In this document: in pieces, positions 10,346-21,832 of the stretch
Numbering within the stretch: position 1 is the stretch's first letter
How the letters are laid out: each line of letters begins with the position of its first letter
From: Vitellaria paradoxa
Taxonomy: Eukaryota > Streptophyta > Magnoliopsida > Ericales > Sapotaceae
DNA length: 64,000 nt
Direction: 5' to 3'
Assembly (NCBI GenBank): GCA_019916065.1
Contig: CM034233.1
Span: forward strand, 40,588,862 to 40,652,861
Notes under the pieces: generated by a model
The model's database searches: none
Told to the model about the DNA's origin: nothing
The model's input: only the letters and a program-made list of their open reading frames with translations
Program-made: the position numbers and the translations under genes

Positions 10346-12838
10346 CACTACAACAATAAACACTTTTAGCGACCAAAAATTTGGTTGCGAAAAGTTATTT
10401 TTTGGTCGCTAAAACTTTTGCCGACCAAATATAATTTGGTCGCCTATTGGTCGACAAAGGCTAGTGGCAGAAGGTATTGGCGACCAAAAATATATTTGGT
10501 CGGTAAAAATATAATTTTTGCTGACCAAACTTTAGTTGCTAAAAGATACGCCTTTGGTGACTAACATATATTTGGTTGACAAAGGTTTACCCTTTAGCGA
10601 CCAAAAATTTGGTCGCCAAAGGTTAGTTTTTGGCAACCAATTGGTCGCTAAAAGGGTCTTTAATTGGAAATTTGAATTAATTTAAAAGAAATGAAAATTC
10701 AAATGTGGCGTCACGTGGCATCATTTGCTGACATGTCATCGTGCCACATGGAAACTTGTGTTATACCATGTGTCGACCTATGATTCCGCCACGTGTCAGC
10801 CTATGATTCCGCCACGTGTAGAATTTATATTTTTGATATTTTTGTTGTTATTGCTGAGATTCGAACTCGTGCCATTTCTTTGGAAGTTCATGTGGTTGAC
10901 CACTAGACCAAACTATTATTTGTATATATGTTTTATACTTTTTTGTATAAATAAACAAACTTTTATCACTTTTGGCAACTAATTGGTCGGCAAAGGTGCC
11001 CGCCAAAGGTATACCTTTAGCGACCAATTGGTCGCCAAAAATGATAAAAAAATTTATGATTTTTATTTAATTACTTTAACTTTTTTATAATAAATTTTTA
11101 ACACTTTTACCAACCAATTGGTTGCAAGAAATGCCCCTTTATAGACTAATTAGTTAGCAAAAGTGATAAAAAAATTTATTATTTTTATTTAATTATTTTA
11201 ACTTTTGTTTCAATAATTTGAAATCATAAACAATATATGAATCTATATAGATATTTAGTAAATAATTTATGAATAACTATTATATTTAACTAAAAATACT
11301 TTTAAATGTTTTTTTTTATTTTCCTCTAATTCGTATGTGTAGCATATATTTAATACATATCTTTAATTTAGTTATATCATGGCTCACTATATATATTTTT
11401 TTCTTCATTTTGTATCTATATTCTTAAAAATAATTTGGTCGCATTTAGTTTTAGTTTTAGAAAATTATTTTTAAAAAGTAAAATTTTTGAAAACTATTTT
11501 AAGAATTTATTTCTAATAAAAAAATATTTTAGGTGATTATATTTGGAAATAAGTTCTAAAAAGATAAAGAAATGAAATTAAAATTAATAAATAATATTTG
11601 TTATTTTTATTTTTAAATTTAAAATAATATCACTTTAATATAATTAATATTAAATTGCACTAAACAATTATTAGATATTAAAACGTTTAATATTTACTTG
11701 ATTATAAGTCATGTAAACTATAAAAGTTACTCCAACATATTTACTTTGAAACAAAAAATGATTATACATTCAAGTTATTTAAATTTGATTTGGTGAATTT
11801 AGTTTTAACATTAATTTGGTAACATTCTTTTATTGATCTATGATTATAATTTTTGATAATTTTTATAAATTAATTAGAATTAATAAATAAACGTTAAATC
11901 ATACAAAGAGATAAATAAATTTGTTTGAGAGAAAAATAGAGAAAGAAATAAAATTTAATTATTTTTATTTATCCATTTCATTTTTTTAGCGACTAAATTA
12001 ATATTTGGTCGATAAGAGATTTTTTAGCGACCAATTAGTCGACAAATACTTGGATTTTAGCCACCAAACTTATTTGGTCACTAAACATGAATGTCAAAAA
12101 TTATAAAAATATTTCGTGACCAAATGTTTTGGTAGCCAAAAGTCATTATTGGCACCAAATGATGGAGGGAAATATTTTAGAACTTTTTAGCGATTAAATT
12201 AATATTTGGTCACTAAAGGTTAACTTTTAGCGACTAATTGGTTGCTAAAGGTTAACTTTTAGCGACCAATTAGTCGCCAAATGCCTGAAATTTAGCTACC
12301 AAACTTATTTGGTCGCTAAAAATAAATGTCAAAAATTATGAAAATATTCTGCAACCAAATGTTTTGATAGCCAAAAGCCATTGTTGGTACCAAAAGATGG
12401 AGGAAAATATTTTAAAACTTTTTAGCGACTAAATTAATATTTGGTTGGTAAATGTTAACTTTTAGCGATCACTTGGTTGCCAAATGCTAGGAATTTAGCG
12501 ACCAAACTTATTTGTTAACTAAAAATAAATGTCAAAAATTATGAAATATTCCACGACCAAATGTTTTGGTATCCAAAAAGCCATTGTTGGCACCAAAGGA
12601 TGGAGAGAAATATTTTAGAACTTTTTAGTAACTCAATTTATATTTGGTCGCTAAAGGTTAACTTTTGACGACCAATTGGTCGCCAAATGCCTGGGATTTA
12701 GCGACCAATTTATATTTGGTCGCTAAATATAAATGATTAGCGACCAAATGATGTTTAGTCACTAAAAACTAATATTTAGCGATCAAATTTAATTTTGGTC
12801 GCGAAAAATAGTCGCTAAAAATGCTTTTTCTTGTAGTA
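10346..12838 (+). mobile_element. Inner CACTA transposon, nested in a relative
   Basis: It starts CACTACAACAATAAACACTT and ends GCTTTTTCTTGTAGTA, an inverted pair, flanked by TAT on both sides (10343-10345 and 12839-12841). It shares with the outer element the arrangement of motif array, then a CACGTGGCA-type block, then GGTTGRCCA...ACTATTATTTGT, then AT-rich sequence (compare 10680-10970 with 10240-10345 plus 12842-12985). It is therefore a close relative inserted into its kin. There is no coding region; the open frames here are chance. 11200-11970 is AT-rich filler. Confidence 0.85.
11985..12760 (+). repeat. Tandem units of about 200-235 bp inside the inner CACTA
   Basis: The block TTAGCGACCAAATTAATATTTGG ... 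GCACCAAATGATGGAGG recurs with GATGGAG at 12161, 12396 and 12599, spacing 235 then 203 bases, followed by a partial fourth unit. Each unit carries several TTTAGCGACC copies in both orientations. This is an amplified subterminal region where transposase would bind. Confidence 0.75.
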
Positions 12839-15176
12839 TATGATTGTGCCACATGGTGACTTTATATTTTGGAGAATTTTTTTGTTCCTATTGAGAACTG
12901 AACTCATGCCATTCGTTTAGAAGTTGGTGTGGTTGGCCATTCAATCAAACTATTATTTGTGTATGTATTTTATATATTAATATATATAAACAAATTTTTA
13001 TCACTTTTAGCGACCAATTGATCGATAAAAGTGGCACTTTGGGCTACTAATTAGTCAGGAAAAGTGATAAAAATTTTATTATTTTTATTTAATTATTTTA
13101 TTTTTTCAATAATTTGAAATTATAACTAATATATAGAACCATAGGAATATTTAGTAAATAATCATAACCAAAAATTTTGAAAACTATTTTAAGAATTTAT
13201 TTTTAATACAAAAGAATATTTTCAGTGATTATATTCAAAAATTAGTTTTAAAAAAGACAAAAAATGAAATTACTTAAAATTAATAAGGAATTTTTTTATT
13301 ATTTTTATTTTCAAATTTTTATCACTTCTAATGAAACGTAAAATAATGTCACTTTTAATATAATTAATATTAAATATACACTATAACAATTTTAGATGTT
13401 AAAATATTCTCCTTGTTATAAGTCATATAAACTATTAAGACTACTCTTACATATTCATTGGAAGGAAAAATTGATTATACATTTAGCATTATTTAAATAA
13501 GATTTGGCAAATTAAGTTTCAGTTTTAATCTAATAATATTTTTTATTGCTCTATCATTGTAGTTTTTTATAATATTTGTAAAATATTAATTCATTAAAAT
13601 TAATAAATAAATGTTAAAATAAAATTTTTGAAATCTAATTTAAATCATATAAAGATATAAACAAAATTGTTTGAGAGAAAGAAACAAATTTTAATTATTT
13701 TTTTTATTTATTTCATTTTTTATAATAAATTTTTATCACTTTTACCTACCAATTGGTAGCCAAAAATGGAACATTTGCCTATCAATTGGTTAGCAAATGT
13801 AATAAATATATTACTAATATTTTTAAATTAGTTCATAATAAATATATTATTATTTTTATTCCAATTTTTAATGATCAATTGATTGGAGAAAGTAACTTTT
13901 AGTGACCAAATTTAGAGAAAGTAAACCTTGAGTGAACAAATTAATTTAATTTGGTCGCTAAATAGTAACTTTTTAGCGACCAACTAATAGTTAAAACTAA
14001 AACCTTTATTGACCAATTGGTCGCCAAAGGTAATAAACATCTTATTATTATTTATACAAAATTTTAGCGACCAATTGGTTAGGGAAAGGAAACCTTTCAC
14101 GACCAAATTAATTTGGTCGCTAAAGAGTGAACTTTTAGTGACCAATGGGTTAAGAAAAGTTTTACTGACCATTTGCTCAGTAAAGGTAATGCATTTCTTA
14201 TTATTTTTTATTCAAAGTTTTAGCGACCAATTGGTTGGGGAAAGTAAATATTTAGCGAGCAAATTAATTTGGTTACTAAAAAGTAAACTTTTAGTGACCA
14301 ATTGGTCGAGAAAAGTAAACCTTTAGTGACCAAATTTTATTTGGTTAGGAAAAAAATCATTATTAGCAACCAATCTTAATTTGGTCAGAAAAAGTCATAG
14401 CAACCAAATTTATGTTTGATCAGAAAAAGTGATCGTCAAAAGTGTGAACTGTTAAAGTGATTTCATAAAACTAAGAGGTATACACTATCAAGAAGGAATC
14501 CACAATCTCATTTGAGATAGGAATATTATCTATATTAAGAATATTAATTAATCATTAAATTTGGATCTAGTCATTTTAATAATATGTTATTGAGATGGTG
14601 ACCAATACAAGATGACTAGAATAATAGTTCTTAAAATATGAAAGGAGGTATCAATTAGAATTGGATACCTTCTTAATTCTAATTATCTCAATATCTGGTG
14701 AAGGGATTTAGTTACAGAATTAAAGAGTGAACAAGGTGTTGTATGAGATTATTTCTGTAGACTAAGGTTAGAGTTCAATTATACCTTTTTAGTAGAGTAA
14801 TGTATAATTATTAGTAAATACATTCGTAATTATGAGATAATTATGAATAATTTTTAATTAGCCAACTAAAATTTATTTATAGCTAGGTCCCTATTCTTGC
14901 CTATATAAAAGGATAGTTTTTTCAGTTGCCCACACAATCCTAAACATTAGAAAAATTTTGAGACTATCCTGATAGGAAAAATAATAGAAGACTTAGGAGT
15001 CTTAAGCATCGGGGAATCAAAATCAATCAACAAACGACGAAATGTCAGTTTTGTTTATTGATTTGAATTCATTTTTGTGTTTCAAATATAGTAGTATAAG
15101 AAGTTTATATTATTTCATGTATGATCGATTCAAAAATTTTTTGAAAACCTATTCTGCTGTGCTCCGAATTCTAATA

Positions 15177-15572
15177 CTTATTATTTCGAGAATTGTTTAT
15201 CCATAATTAAAAAATGCACGCCAGAATGCAATTAATTAAAGATGAATTTTCCTCCGTGCCAACTTAGATCAAATTCTATAATTTTCACTTGAACTATGAA
15301 CAAAAAATGGTCTAAGCAGAGTAGACTTTACATTTGTAAGAATGTGTGTTGAGATCCAAGTTGACAAGGATAATTCTAAATCCTTCGAATTAAACTTGAG
15401 TTATGGTAAGTCTACTTGGGTTAAAGTAGAGGTACGATGGAAGCCGCAAAAATGTGAAGTTTGTAAAATATTTGGTCATTCTACGAATTCTTGCCCACAC
15501 AAACCCAAAATTGCTGCAAATCCACCGCCCAAGCAAGAATGGGAAGTCAACGAAAATAGGGGAAGAAAATGA
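15177..15572 (+). pseudogene. LINE ORF1, 3' part with CCHC zinc knuckle
   Basis: This continues ORF1 after the solo LTR. The reading YFENCLSIIKKCTPE resumes the DUF4283 domain, then breaks. An open segment from 15342 reads MCVEIQVD, KVEVRWKPQKCEVCKIFGHS and TNSCPHKP. CEVCKIFGHSTNSC is a CX2CX4HX4C knuckle with all four ligands present, in the place it holds in plant LINE ORF1 proteins, after a YARICVEI-like motif (here FTFVRMCVEI). It ends in a short basic tail at 15572. Confidence 0.75.
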
Positions 15573-16153
15573 ATGGCAAGAGGTTAAAATGGGTAAAGGC
15601 AAAGGAGCTTCAATGCCTAATGTAATAAATGAAAAGGAGAGTGTTATCAATTCCTTCATCCTCAAATATTTTTTAAGTACTATCATCGTGCCAATCTGAA
15701 TATTGTGAATCGGAGAAGGATGACCCAAATTCCGCCGCTAGAGACCACCGTGATGTCTCTTAGGTTGGAAATCTTGAAGCTCAAATATGCGATGGTAAGA
15801 GGAAAAATCTCTCAGGGAAACTTGAATATGCATCTCCAGTATATCTCATGCTCAGAATAAGAAACTTCTCTTAGAAAGAATCCAGAAGCTTAATTCAGCT
15901 AGGGAGCAAGCTCTAGTCACTTTTCCGGAGGGAGTTTCACTAAGTCTAGCAAGACAAGGAAAAAATGAAAGATGTAATCGGTAGAGTGATATATTCTGTC
16001 TTTATCCTATCTACTTGACTTGTAAGTGAAAATTGGTAGATAGGCTATGAGTTCCTTTGTTTTGGTGTCCCCTTTTGGATGTACTAGGCATACTGTAATA
16101 TCTATTTTTTTTTTTAAGTAATAAAATTCAACACTTACGTACCAAGAAAAAAA
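15573..16153 (+). other. LINE ORF1 C-terminal remnant, 3' UTR and A-tract
   Basis: A decayed continuation of ORF1 can be read to about 15980 in shifting frames (for example LLERIQKLNSAREQAL near 15865). It is followed by a TTTGTTTTGGTGTCCCCTTT-type stretch typical of plant LINE 3' ends, an AATAAA signal at about 16120 and an A-rich tail (16146-16153). No endonuclease or reverse transcriptase intervenes. Confidence 0.6.
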
Positions 16154-16164
16154 TTAAGATTTTA

Positions 16165-16432
16165 AATTTACCAAAATTTCTCCAACCATAAATTGTTTAG
16201 AAAAAAATAACTCTATTTTATGTTTGCATATATACGCATATTTTAGGGACTATTTTTATAATTTTCTTAAAACAAATTTATTAGCTTTACTGCTCATTGA
16301 TTGGGTCATACTAATAAAAAAATAAAGATATCACAGAACACTGCCTGGCTTACATTTTGGCATTGGCCCATGATGTCACCAAAAAAAAAAAAAAAAAAGA
16401 AAAGAAAAAGAAAAATTACAATAAATATTTTA
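16165..16432. other. AT-rich spacer with poly(A)
   Basis: Non-coding sequence with an uninterrupted A-run at 16381-16398 and a purine-rich continuation. Nothing else recognised. Confidence 0.6.
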
Positions 16433-16567
16433 AGGTGTGTTTGGAGTTGTATAAATTTGTGGAGTTTAATATAGTTCTTATCTCGTAATTTATACTGTGA
16501 GAAAAAAAATTAAATTTTGTAAAGATTTTTAGAGTTTTATTAATTTCTTTGAGCATCAAACGCACTT
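16433..16567. mobile_element. Small Tourist-like MITE
   Basis: The left end AGGTGTGTTTGG pairs imperfectly with the right end CAAACGCACTT (reverse complement AAGTGCGTTTG). TTA flanks both sides (16430-16432, 16568-16570). At 135 bp it is short. The end resembles the larger MITE at 7351 (GGTGCGTTTGG), so both may belong to one superfamily. The weak TIR makes this less sure than the larger one. Confidence 0.5.
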
Positions 16568-16570
16568 TTA

Positions 16571-17640
16571 TGTAATTTAAAATATAAAAAATTAACTCCT
16601 CCCCTATTAAGATTTAGTGGTTAACATTTTTTTAAGATATAAACATTTAATGGATTCATCTGTTAATGTTTATTTTTATTATTTTTTGTTTATATTTATA
16701 AATTTCTAAAAACTAACAACAAAAATATATTTGGTAAACTAATTTTTAATTTGTATTGCCAAGAATAAAAACTTAAATAGAAAAATGTACACAAAAATTT
16801 TATGTTTTCCCTCTCTTTTTTTTTTCTTTTATAAATATTTTATCAATTTTAATACTGTCTATTTTTTGCATCATATTAAAATAAATTATTTTATTCAAAT
16901 ATTTTTCTAAATTAAAATTATTTTTAATAAATCATAGAGTATTATAATGATTTATCTTATTAAAATTAAAATATGAATTTATGATTAAGATTTATTTTAT
17001 TAAATAAAATTATTTTTTAATAAATAATAATTACATATAAAATTTTTTTTATTAAAATTAAATCAATTATAATTAAAATAATAATTTATTATTAAAATAA
17101 TTTATTTTATTAGATTAAAATTATTTTTATAAAATAATAATTACATATTAAAATAACTTTAGTAAAATTAAAATTAATTATAACTACATATTAACATAAT
17201 TTTTTATTAAATACATTATATTTAATAAGTGAAATAATAATTTATTATTAAATTATGTTTATTAATATACTTATTAAAATTATTTTTATAATATTAAATT
17301 AACTAATTTAAAACTATTTTATTAAATTGACTAAATATATAAATATGAAATATATTTTATTAAATTTAATTGGTTTTATAAAAACTTATAAAATTTATTA
17401 TTTTTATGATAGTAAAACTTAATTATTGTAAACAGAATTGCATTGCCAAATATATTTTTTTTATTTCGGAGGAAAAAATTACAACTAAAAAAAATACTGA
17501 AAACAAAAACAGTTAAACATAAATACAAAAATATAAATATTACCAAATGGAGCCCAAGTTGTTAATTTTGTTACCTTGCTAAAAAGGTAAATATTAATAT
17601 CTGAAGGGAATTAATTAAATATGTAGCTCTCATCTAGGCT
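16571..17640. other. Very AT-rich low-complexity stretch
   Basis: About 1.1 kb composed mainly of A and T, with many short TTATTAAAAT and AATTATTTTTA repeats between 16840 and 17420. No gene, RNA or transposon ends recognised. It could be a decayed AT-rich satellite or a matrix-attachment-like region; there is no direct evidence for either. Confidence 0.6.
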
Positions 17641-18837
17641 AGGGACACTTGGCAAATGTGAGAAAGGAGGGAGTTGTTATGCTCCCTACACATTTACCTA
17701 CAATCCAACACTGTCACCCACCTCCAAACATGGTCCAACCATTCAGGGCAGCAAACTTGAACATGAATTCATTCTTATAAATACCAAGTAAGGTCTAAAG
17801 AAAAAAGTTAGATACTTTTACTGTACCAAAACTTTGCCTTTTTACTTCCTTAAGCTTTCCTTATATTTTTTTATTAGCACTAGTTTGATTGTCGGAGAGG
17901 CATTTAACCAAAGCATGCCTGGCCGGTAGTTTTTTTCATGTGCTTAACAAGAAGGCATACATTCCCGTTCATTACAAGAATCAGTTATAATCCTCAAAGA
18001 GCATTGTATAGACAACCCACCATTGATTATTGCCGAATCTTGACGCTCTAATTGGCACCATATGTTAGAATCGAACATTATTCTCACTTGTTTATTCTAC
18101 ACTAAGCAAAGATGAGCATTAATGAAGGCATAGACTAAACATCCCATGACCCTCCTAGGGTTAGATCAGTAATATCCAGGAGCCTTGAATGGTAAGAACA
18201 GACTGGGGGCATGATCAGGGACCCAATGGTGATCCCTGGCTCACAATAGGCTTACCTTGAGCTTGTATTAGGCAAACATTAAGTGATGGGAGCAAGAGCT
18301 TGAGCTCTTTCATGAATAGCTTGGTCCATTTGCCAAGCATCTTTAAGCACGACGGGAGATTAAAGACACTCCTATAACGCCCCTGCTTGTGATTGACATG
18401 AGCCAAAGAAGTAGAAGTCCTACACTAGAGCATAAAAGGAGGCTTCGTAGATCTTCGACCTAATCTAGCATAGGTCAGAAAGATATTCTAGCTCTGATTC
18501 TCACAAAAGCAAAGCTCATTCCAAACGAGCACACTGCTCTATAAATAAGCCAGCTGAAGAAGAAACCAAAGGAGATTTGAAGTGCTGGGTGATCAAGTAG
18601 TTGGCCAACCATGCTGACCATTGTAGTGTCAACTCTATCTACCATTTAGCCATAAAAGCCCTTGGTCGGATTGCCGCTTCTCCATTTATCAAGAGCATCG
18701 AATAGATGGAGCCTCCTCAGATGCTCACCTTGTCGAGGTTCACTCTTTACAACTATAGGTTAGATCTAGTGGGACATATTCACCACTATAAGCAAGTCAT
18801 ATCCCTATAGAGCTATAACATTACCTTGATGTGTAAG
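17641..18837 (+). mobile_element. Old plus-strand Ty3/gypsy fragment (LTR, primer site, gag start)
   Basis: The LTR-like part contains a TATA box (TTATAAATACC, about 17774-17784), then a TTGATTGTCGGAGAGGCA motif at about 17885, commonly seen after the transcription start of plant gypsy LTRs. A primer-site-like TTGGCACCATATGTTAGAA at about 18052 resembles the TTGGCGCCGTCTGTGGGAA primer region of Tat/Athila-type elements. Gag follows. The element is cut at 18837 by insertion of the giant gypsy element 2; its rest lies outside the window. The left boundary is not defined. Confidence 0.6.
18590..18837 (+). pseudogene. gag fragment of the old gypsy element
   Basis: The plus-strand frame around 18680-18837 reads TPFIKSIE, stop, MEPPQMLTLSRFTLYNYRLD, then LVGHIHHYKQVISL. 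This follows the plant gypsy Gag pattern (SPFTxxI...PxxFxxPxFxxYDGxxDPxxHLxxY). At least two stops are present. The reading is cut at 18837 by the TGTCACGACC end of the next element. GTAAG (18833-18837) is the likely left target duplication of that insertion. Confidence 0.55.
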
Positions 18838-18904
18838 TGTCACGACCGGATCTGCGTGTCAAGCTAATGAGCGCAGGTCATAAGTCTTTATTGTGATAAG
18901 GTAC
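18838..18904 (-). repeat. Outer 67 bp of element 2's left LTR
   Basis: TGTCACGACCGGATCTGCG ... AGTCTTTATTGTG repeats the first bases of the LTR that starts again at 18905 (TGTCATGACTAGATCC). Its last five bases GGTAC match GGTGC at 46750-46754, where the same LTR resumes with GTCTGAGATTGC. This is therefore the detached tip of the LTR continuing at 46755, not a tandem duplication. Confidence 0.8.
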
Positions 18905-21119
18905 TGTCATGACTAGATCCGTATGTCAGGCCATTGAGCCTAGGTCGTGAGTCTTTATTACAATATGGTGCACCCGAGATCGCTCAAATGTGAAAAAGTA
19001 TGGTTTTATTTTGAAGTAGGGCCTTGATTTTAGAGACTAGGAGTCACCATCCAACAATTTCAAATGGATGTGTTGAGAAATTTGAATTTTGATTGTGATT
19101 TAAAATGTGTTGTTTATATTTTTGAAAGATATAGTAAATGACCTTTTTTTAGTGACTCTCGGCTAGTTTGTGCAATCAGAGATAATGGATCTGGGGGTTC
19201 GGCTGCACACAAGAACCGTTACACCTGGATACTTAGGGATATCCAGAGTCCCTATCCAATTTTTGTAGTTATAATCACACAGAATAATAATCTAGTTTAT
19301 AATGATTATAGCATACAACCCTAAAATGCATAGGATATATGAAATGTAAGCTACCAAACCTGGCAAAGGCATGTGTGCGAGTGTAGTGTAATGTCTACTT
19401 TTGTGGCAGTGATATATCTGAGGGGTTCTGTATGCTAGTTTGATTCTAAATTCAAGTTAAAGACTAAGGTGTGAGGACTAACGTAGTCCTTATGCAAGGA
19501 ATTGAAATATGGTCTATAAAGACTGAGGTGACCAGACTCAAGCTATTTGCTTAAGCTATTTACATACCTTGTGATAATGATCAGGTTAATGTAGTTCAGA
19601 CGTAGAGTGGTTTGAATTATATGTTGATGCAAAGAAAACTAGTACGTAGATATAAAATCCTAGCTCTAAGTCTAAGTTGGCACCTCGTGCAGATGTTCTA
19701 TGAAGACCATGGGGACCACACCCAAACTATCTACTAGAGTTGCGTACATACCAGGTAAAGGAATCAAGTCACTGTAGCTTGCACTTTGTGCCTAAACTAG
19801 GTGTTTATGTGTTGTAAACTAGTCCAAACGTAAGAGCCTCACTCTAAGTTAGTGCCTTATGCTGATGGTCCATGAAGACTAGGGTGATCGGACTCAAGCT
19901 ATCTACTTGAGCTATCTACGTACCCTAAAACAGGATTAGGTCTATATAACTTTGGGAATAGTGCCTCATGTAGATGTGATGTGCTATTGTGTATTCATAA
20001 TTTGTATTTAAAAACATACACTTTTTGGCACCAGATGGGAAGAATAGACATAGATTAACCATTATGTCTTAGTGTGGGTTGAAACATATCACATGAACCG
20101 CACATGACAATTTTTTTGTTAACTTTAATGGATGCAGATATTTGGACTAAATAGAATAGAACTGGATAGCTTGAGGATGTAATTGCTATATTTGATAGTT
20201 TAAGGAGGAAATAGAAAAAAGAGGGATGGTTTGAGGGATACTTTCATAATAAACTTGCCCAATAAGGTTGGTGCTGTATAAAGGATTAATGTGAAGGAGC
20301 CTCGCTTCTAATATGGGATGAGGGGAAGAAAGAGCCTAGCTCAAGGGAACAATTATCTTTATATTATGAGAGCCCAGCTCTAAGATTGAAATGAAATTTA
20401 GCATCTCGTGCACAACTTGGGAAGAGAGCTTTGCTCCAGATGATAAAAGATAGTTAACAACTTGTGCTTAACCAGGAAAGAAACCTTAATTCAAATGATA
20501 AGAGATAGTTAGTGCTTTCTGCATAACTGGGAAATGGCTAAATAGGGGAAAGAGCCTTGCTCCAAAGGAATAAATAGTTAGTGCATAGCGCATAACTATG
20601 GAAATGGAGTTTCACTCTAAATGAGAAGAAGCAGTTAGTGCCTCGCACATAACTAGAGATAGAGTTTCACTTTATTAGGGAATTCAACTAAAGGTAAGAG
20701 ACAGTAAGTACCTTGCACATAATAGTAGGAATGGAGCCTTGCTCCAAGGATGCACCTCGCATGTGTGAGTGAGTGTCCATCATTTGGGAAAGTAATTCAG
20801 CTGGGCTCGAGAGCTTGAGAGCTCAATTCTTGGTGATGGGAATCAAGTCTATGTGCTTAAAAGACTAGTGTGATGTGAGTGATGTAGTTTCTATGATCAA
20901 GTATGTTATGAGTATTTTGAATGTGATGAGAGTTTATATTTTAATATGGATAACAATTCAAGGATGCATATCGGATATGTCTAAGGGAAGTCATGACCTA
21001 GAAATCATCGACTTAACCAATCCTAAGTCATTCTCTAGTCTCTGGAGCCTCACTCACTTAGGTGAATGCTCTAGATCGGTAAGTATTTAATTTCTAAGTT
21101 TGTGTTAACCTTAGTAGGT

Positions 21120-21545
21120 GTGTGTTTGCATGTTTGAATCTGTTCTAGCATGTTAAAGTATGTATAGGCATGTTAAAAAATGAGGCATGGCATGTCACTA
21201 TATGTGCTAGCATGGTAAATGATGTCCTAGCATGTTATATCATGATATCGGATGGTGAATGAGCATGGTAGCATAGATTAGCATGATCACGACATAGTCA
21301 TGGAATGATATAACGTAGCATAGCATGGGAATACGGCATGTTAGCATGATATAGAATGACAATGACATGGTACAACATGGTAGAGATGACATAGCATGGC
21401 AAATATGATGTTTGGCATGACTTGGCATGGTAATGTGATCTTATGATATGGCATGACATGGCAAACATAATATTATGACATGGTATGGCGTGATAGAATG
21501 ATGTTGTGGCATGGTGTGGTATGGTAGTGTGACGTGTGAAATTTT
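21120..21545. repeat. CATG-rich degenerate short-period tract in LTR A
   Basis: About 400 bases crowded with GCATG, CATGG and TAGCATG, roughly every 8-15 bases. It includes AGCATGGTAGCATAG and TGGCATGACATGGC. The same tract recurs in LTR B at 44755-45165. CATG is its own reverse complement, so both strands look alike. Confidence 0.8.
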
Positions 21546-21832
21546 ACAAAATTTATCTCAGGTAAATCTAGTCAATATCAAGTATCAGGTCTAGCCTAAA
21601 CTTGAATTATGATCCAAAGGCCTTTCATTGGCAAAGGATTTTCATTTACATAATTAAAATTATTCTATTCTAATTATGCAAATACATTGAATTGAAAGAT
21701 AAAATAAAATTTTCTAGAAGGAAAAGATTATAACAAAGTGAACTTTTTTTAGAGAGAGAAACTCTAGCCTTGCCTTGAGAGCTTTGAATGCACCAAATGT
21801 TGAATGAATGAAAAAAAAGGAGAGGGAGGCTC

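Larger units (their letters stand above)
9904..14459 (+). mobile_element. Outer non-autonomous CACTA transposon
   Basis: It begins TACTACAACAATTAAC (CACTA with the first base changed) followed at once by TTAGCGACC motifs, and ends ...AAAAGTGTGAACTGTTAAAGTG. ATT flanks both ends (9901-9903 and 14460-14462), the 3-bp duplication expected for CACTA. Both flanks are crowded with TTTAGCGACC/GGTCGCTAAA in both orientations. No transposase is present. Its middle contains a second copy of the same family (10346-12838). Own sequence is about 2.06 kb, AT-rich outside the motif arrays, for example 13080-13740. Confidence 0.8.
9365..15176 (+). repeat. Solo LTR (copia-like) interrupting LINE ORF1, itself split by CACTA elements
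   Basis: The insert begins TGTTGGAATG and ends TCCGAATTCTAATA, resembling the TG...CA ends of plant copia LTRs with the last C changed. The flanks are CTGAT (9360-9364) and CTTAT (15177-15181), a 5-bp duplication with one mismatch. Strong support comes from the host frame: the ORF1 reading KILDGVSD before the insert continues as YFENCLSIIKK after it, the normal DUF4283 order. Removing the CACTA insert leaves about 1.25 kb. No primer site or internal region follows, so this is a solo LTR from LTR-LTR recombination. The remainder (9365-9903, 14460-15176) is non-coding. Confidence 0.7.
8374..16153 (+). mobile_element. Plant L1-type LINE carrying ORF1 only, split by nested insertions
   Basis: TTAAGATTTTA occurs immediately left (8363-8373) and immediately after the terminal A-tract (16154-16164), an 11-bp target duplication placed exactly as target-primed insertion would leave it. 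Contents: 5' UTR, ORF1 with a DUF4283-like domain and a CCHC knuckle, then a 3' UTR and A-rich tail. ORF2 (endonuclease and reverse transcriptase) is absent. Without the inserted solo LTR the element would be about 2 kb. The duplication is AT-rich, so a chance match is possible, but both ends make sense. Confidence 0.75.

Noticed and set aside
9904..14459. Regularly spaced short repeats (TTTAGCGACC / GGTCGCTAAA) resembling a CRISPR-like array
   Set aside because: Repeats occur in both orientations with irregular spacing, inside elements with CACTA termini and 3-bp duplications, in a plant genome.
16571..17640. AT-rich block as a centromeric satellite or replication origin
   Set aside because: No regular repeat unit could be defined and nothing else supports such a role.
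18838..18973. Tandem duplication of a 67-bp LTR start
   Set aside because: The first copy is the tip of another LTR whose remainder resumes after GGTGC at 46750; a nested insertion explains it better.
20875..21090. Possible small gene (71 codons), also present in LTR B at 44501-44716
   Set aside because: The frame is conserved between the two LTRs, but so is all neighbouring non-coding sequence; no domain, and the strand is opposite to element transcription.
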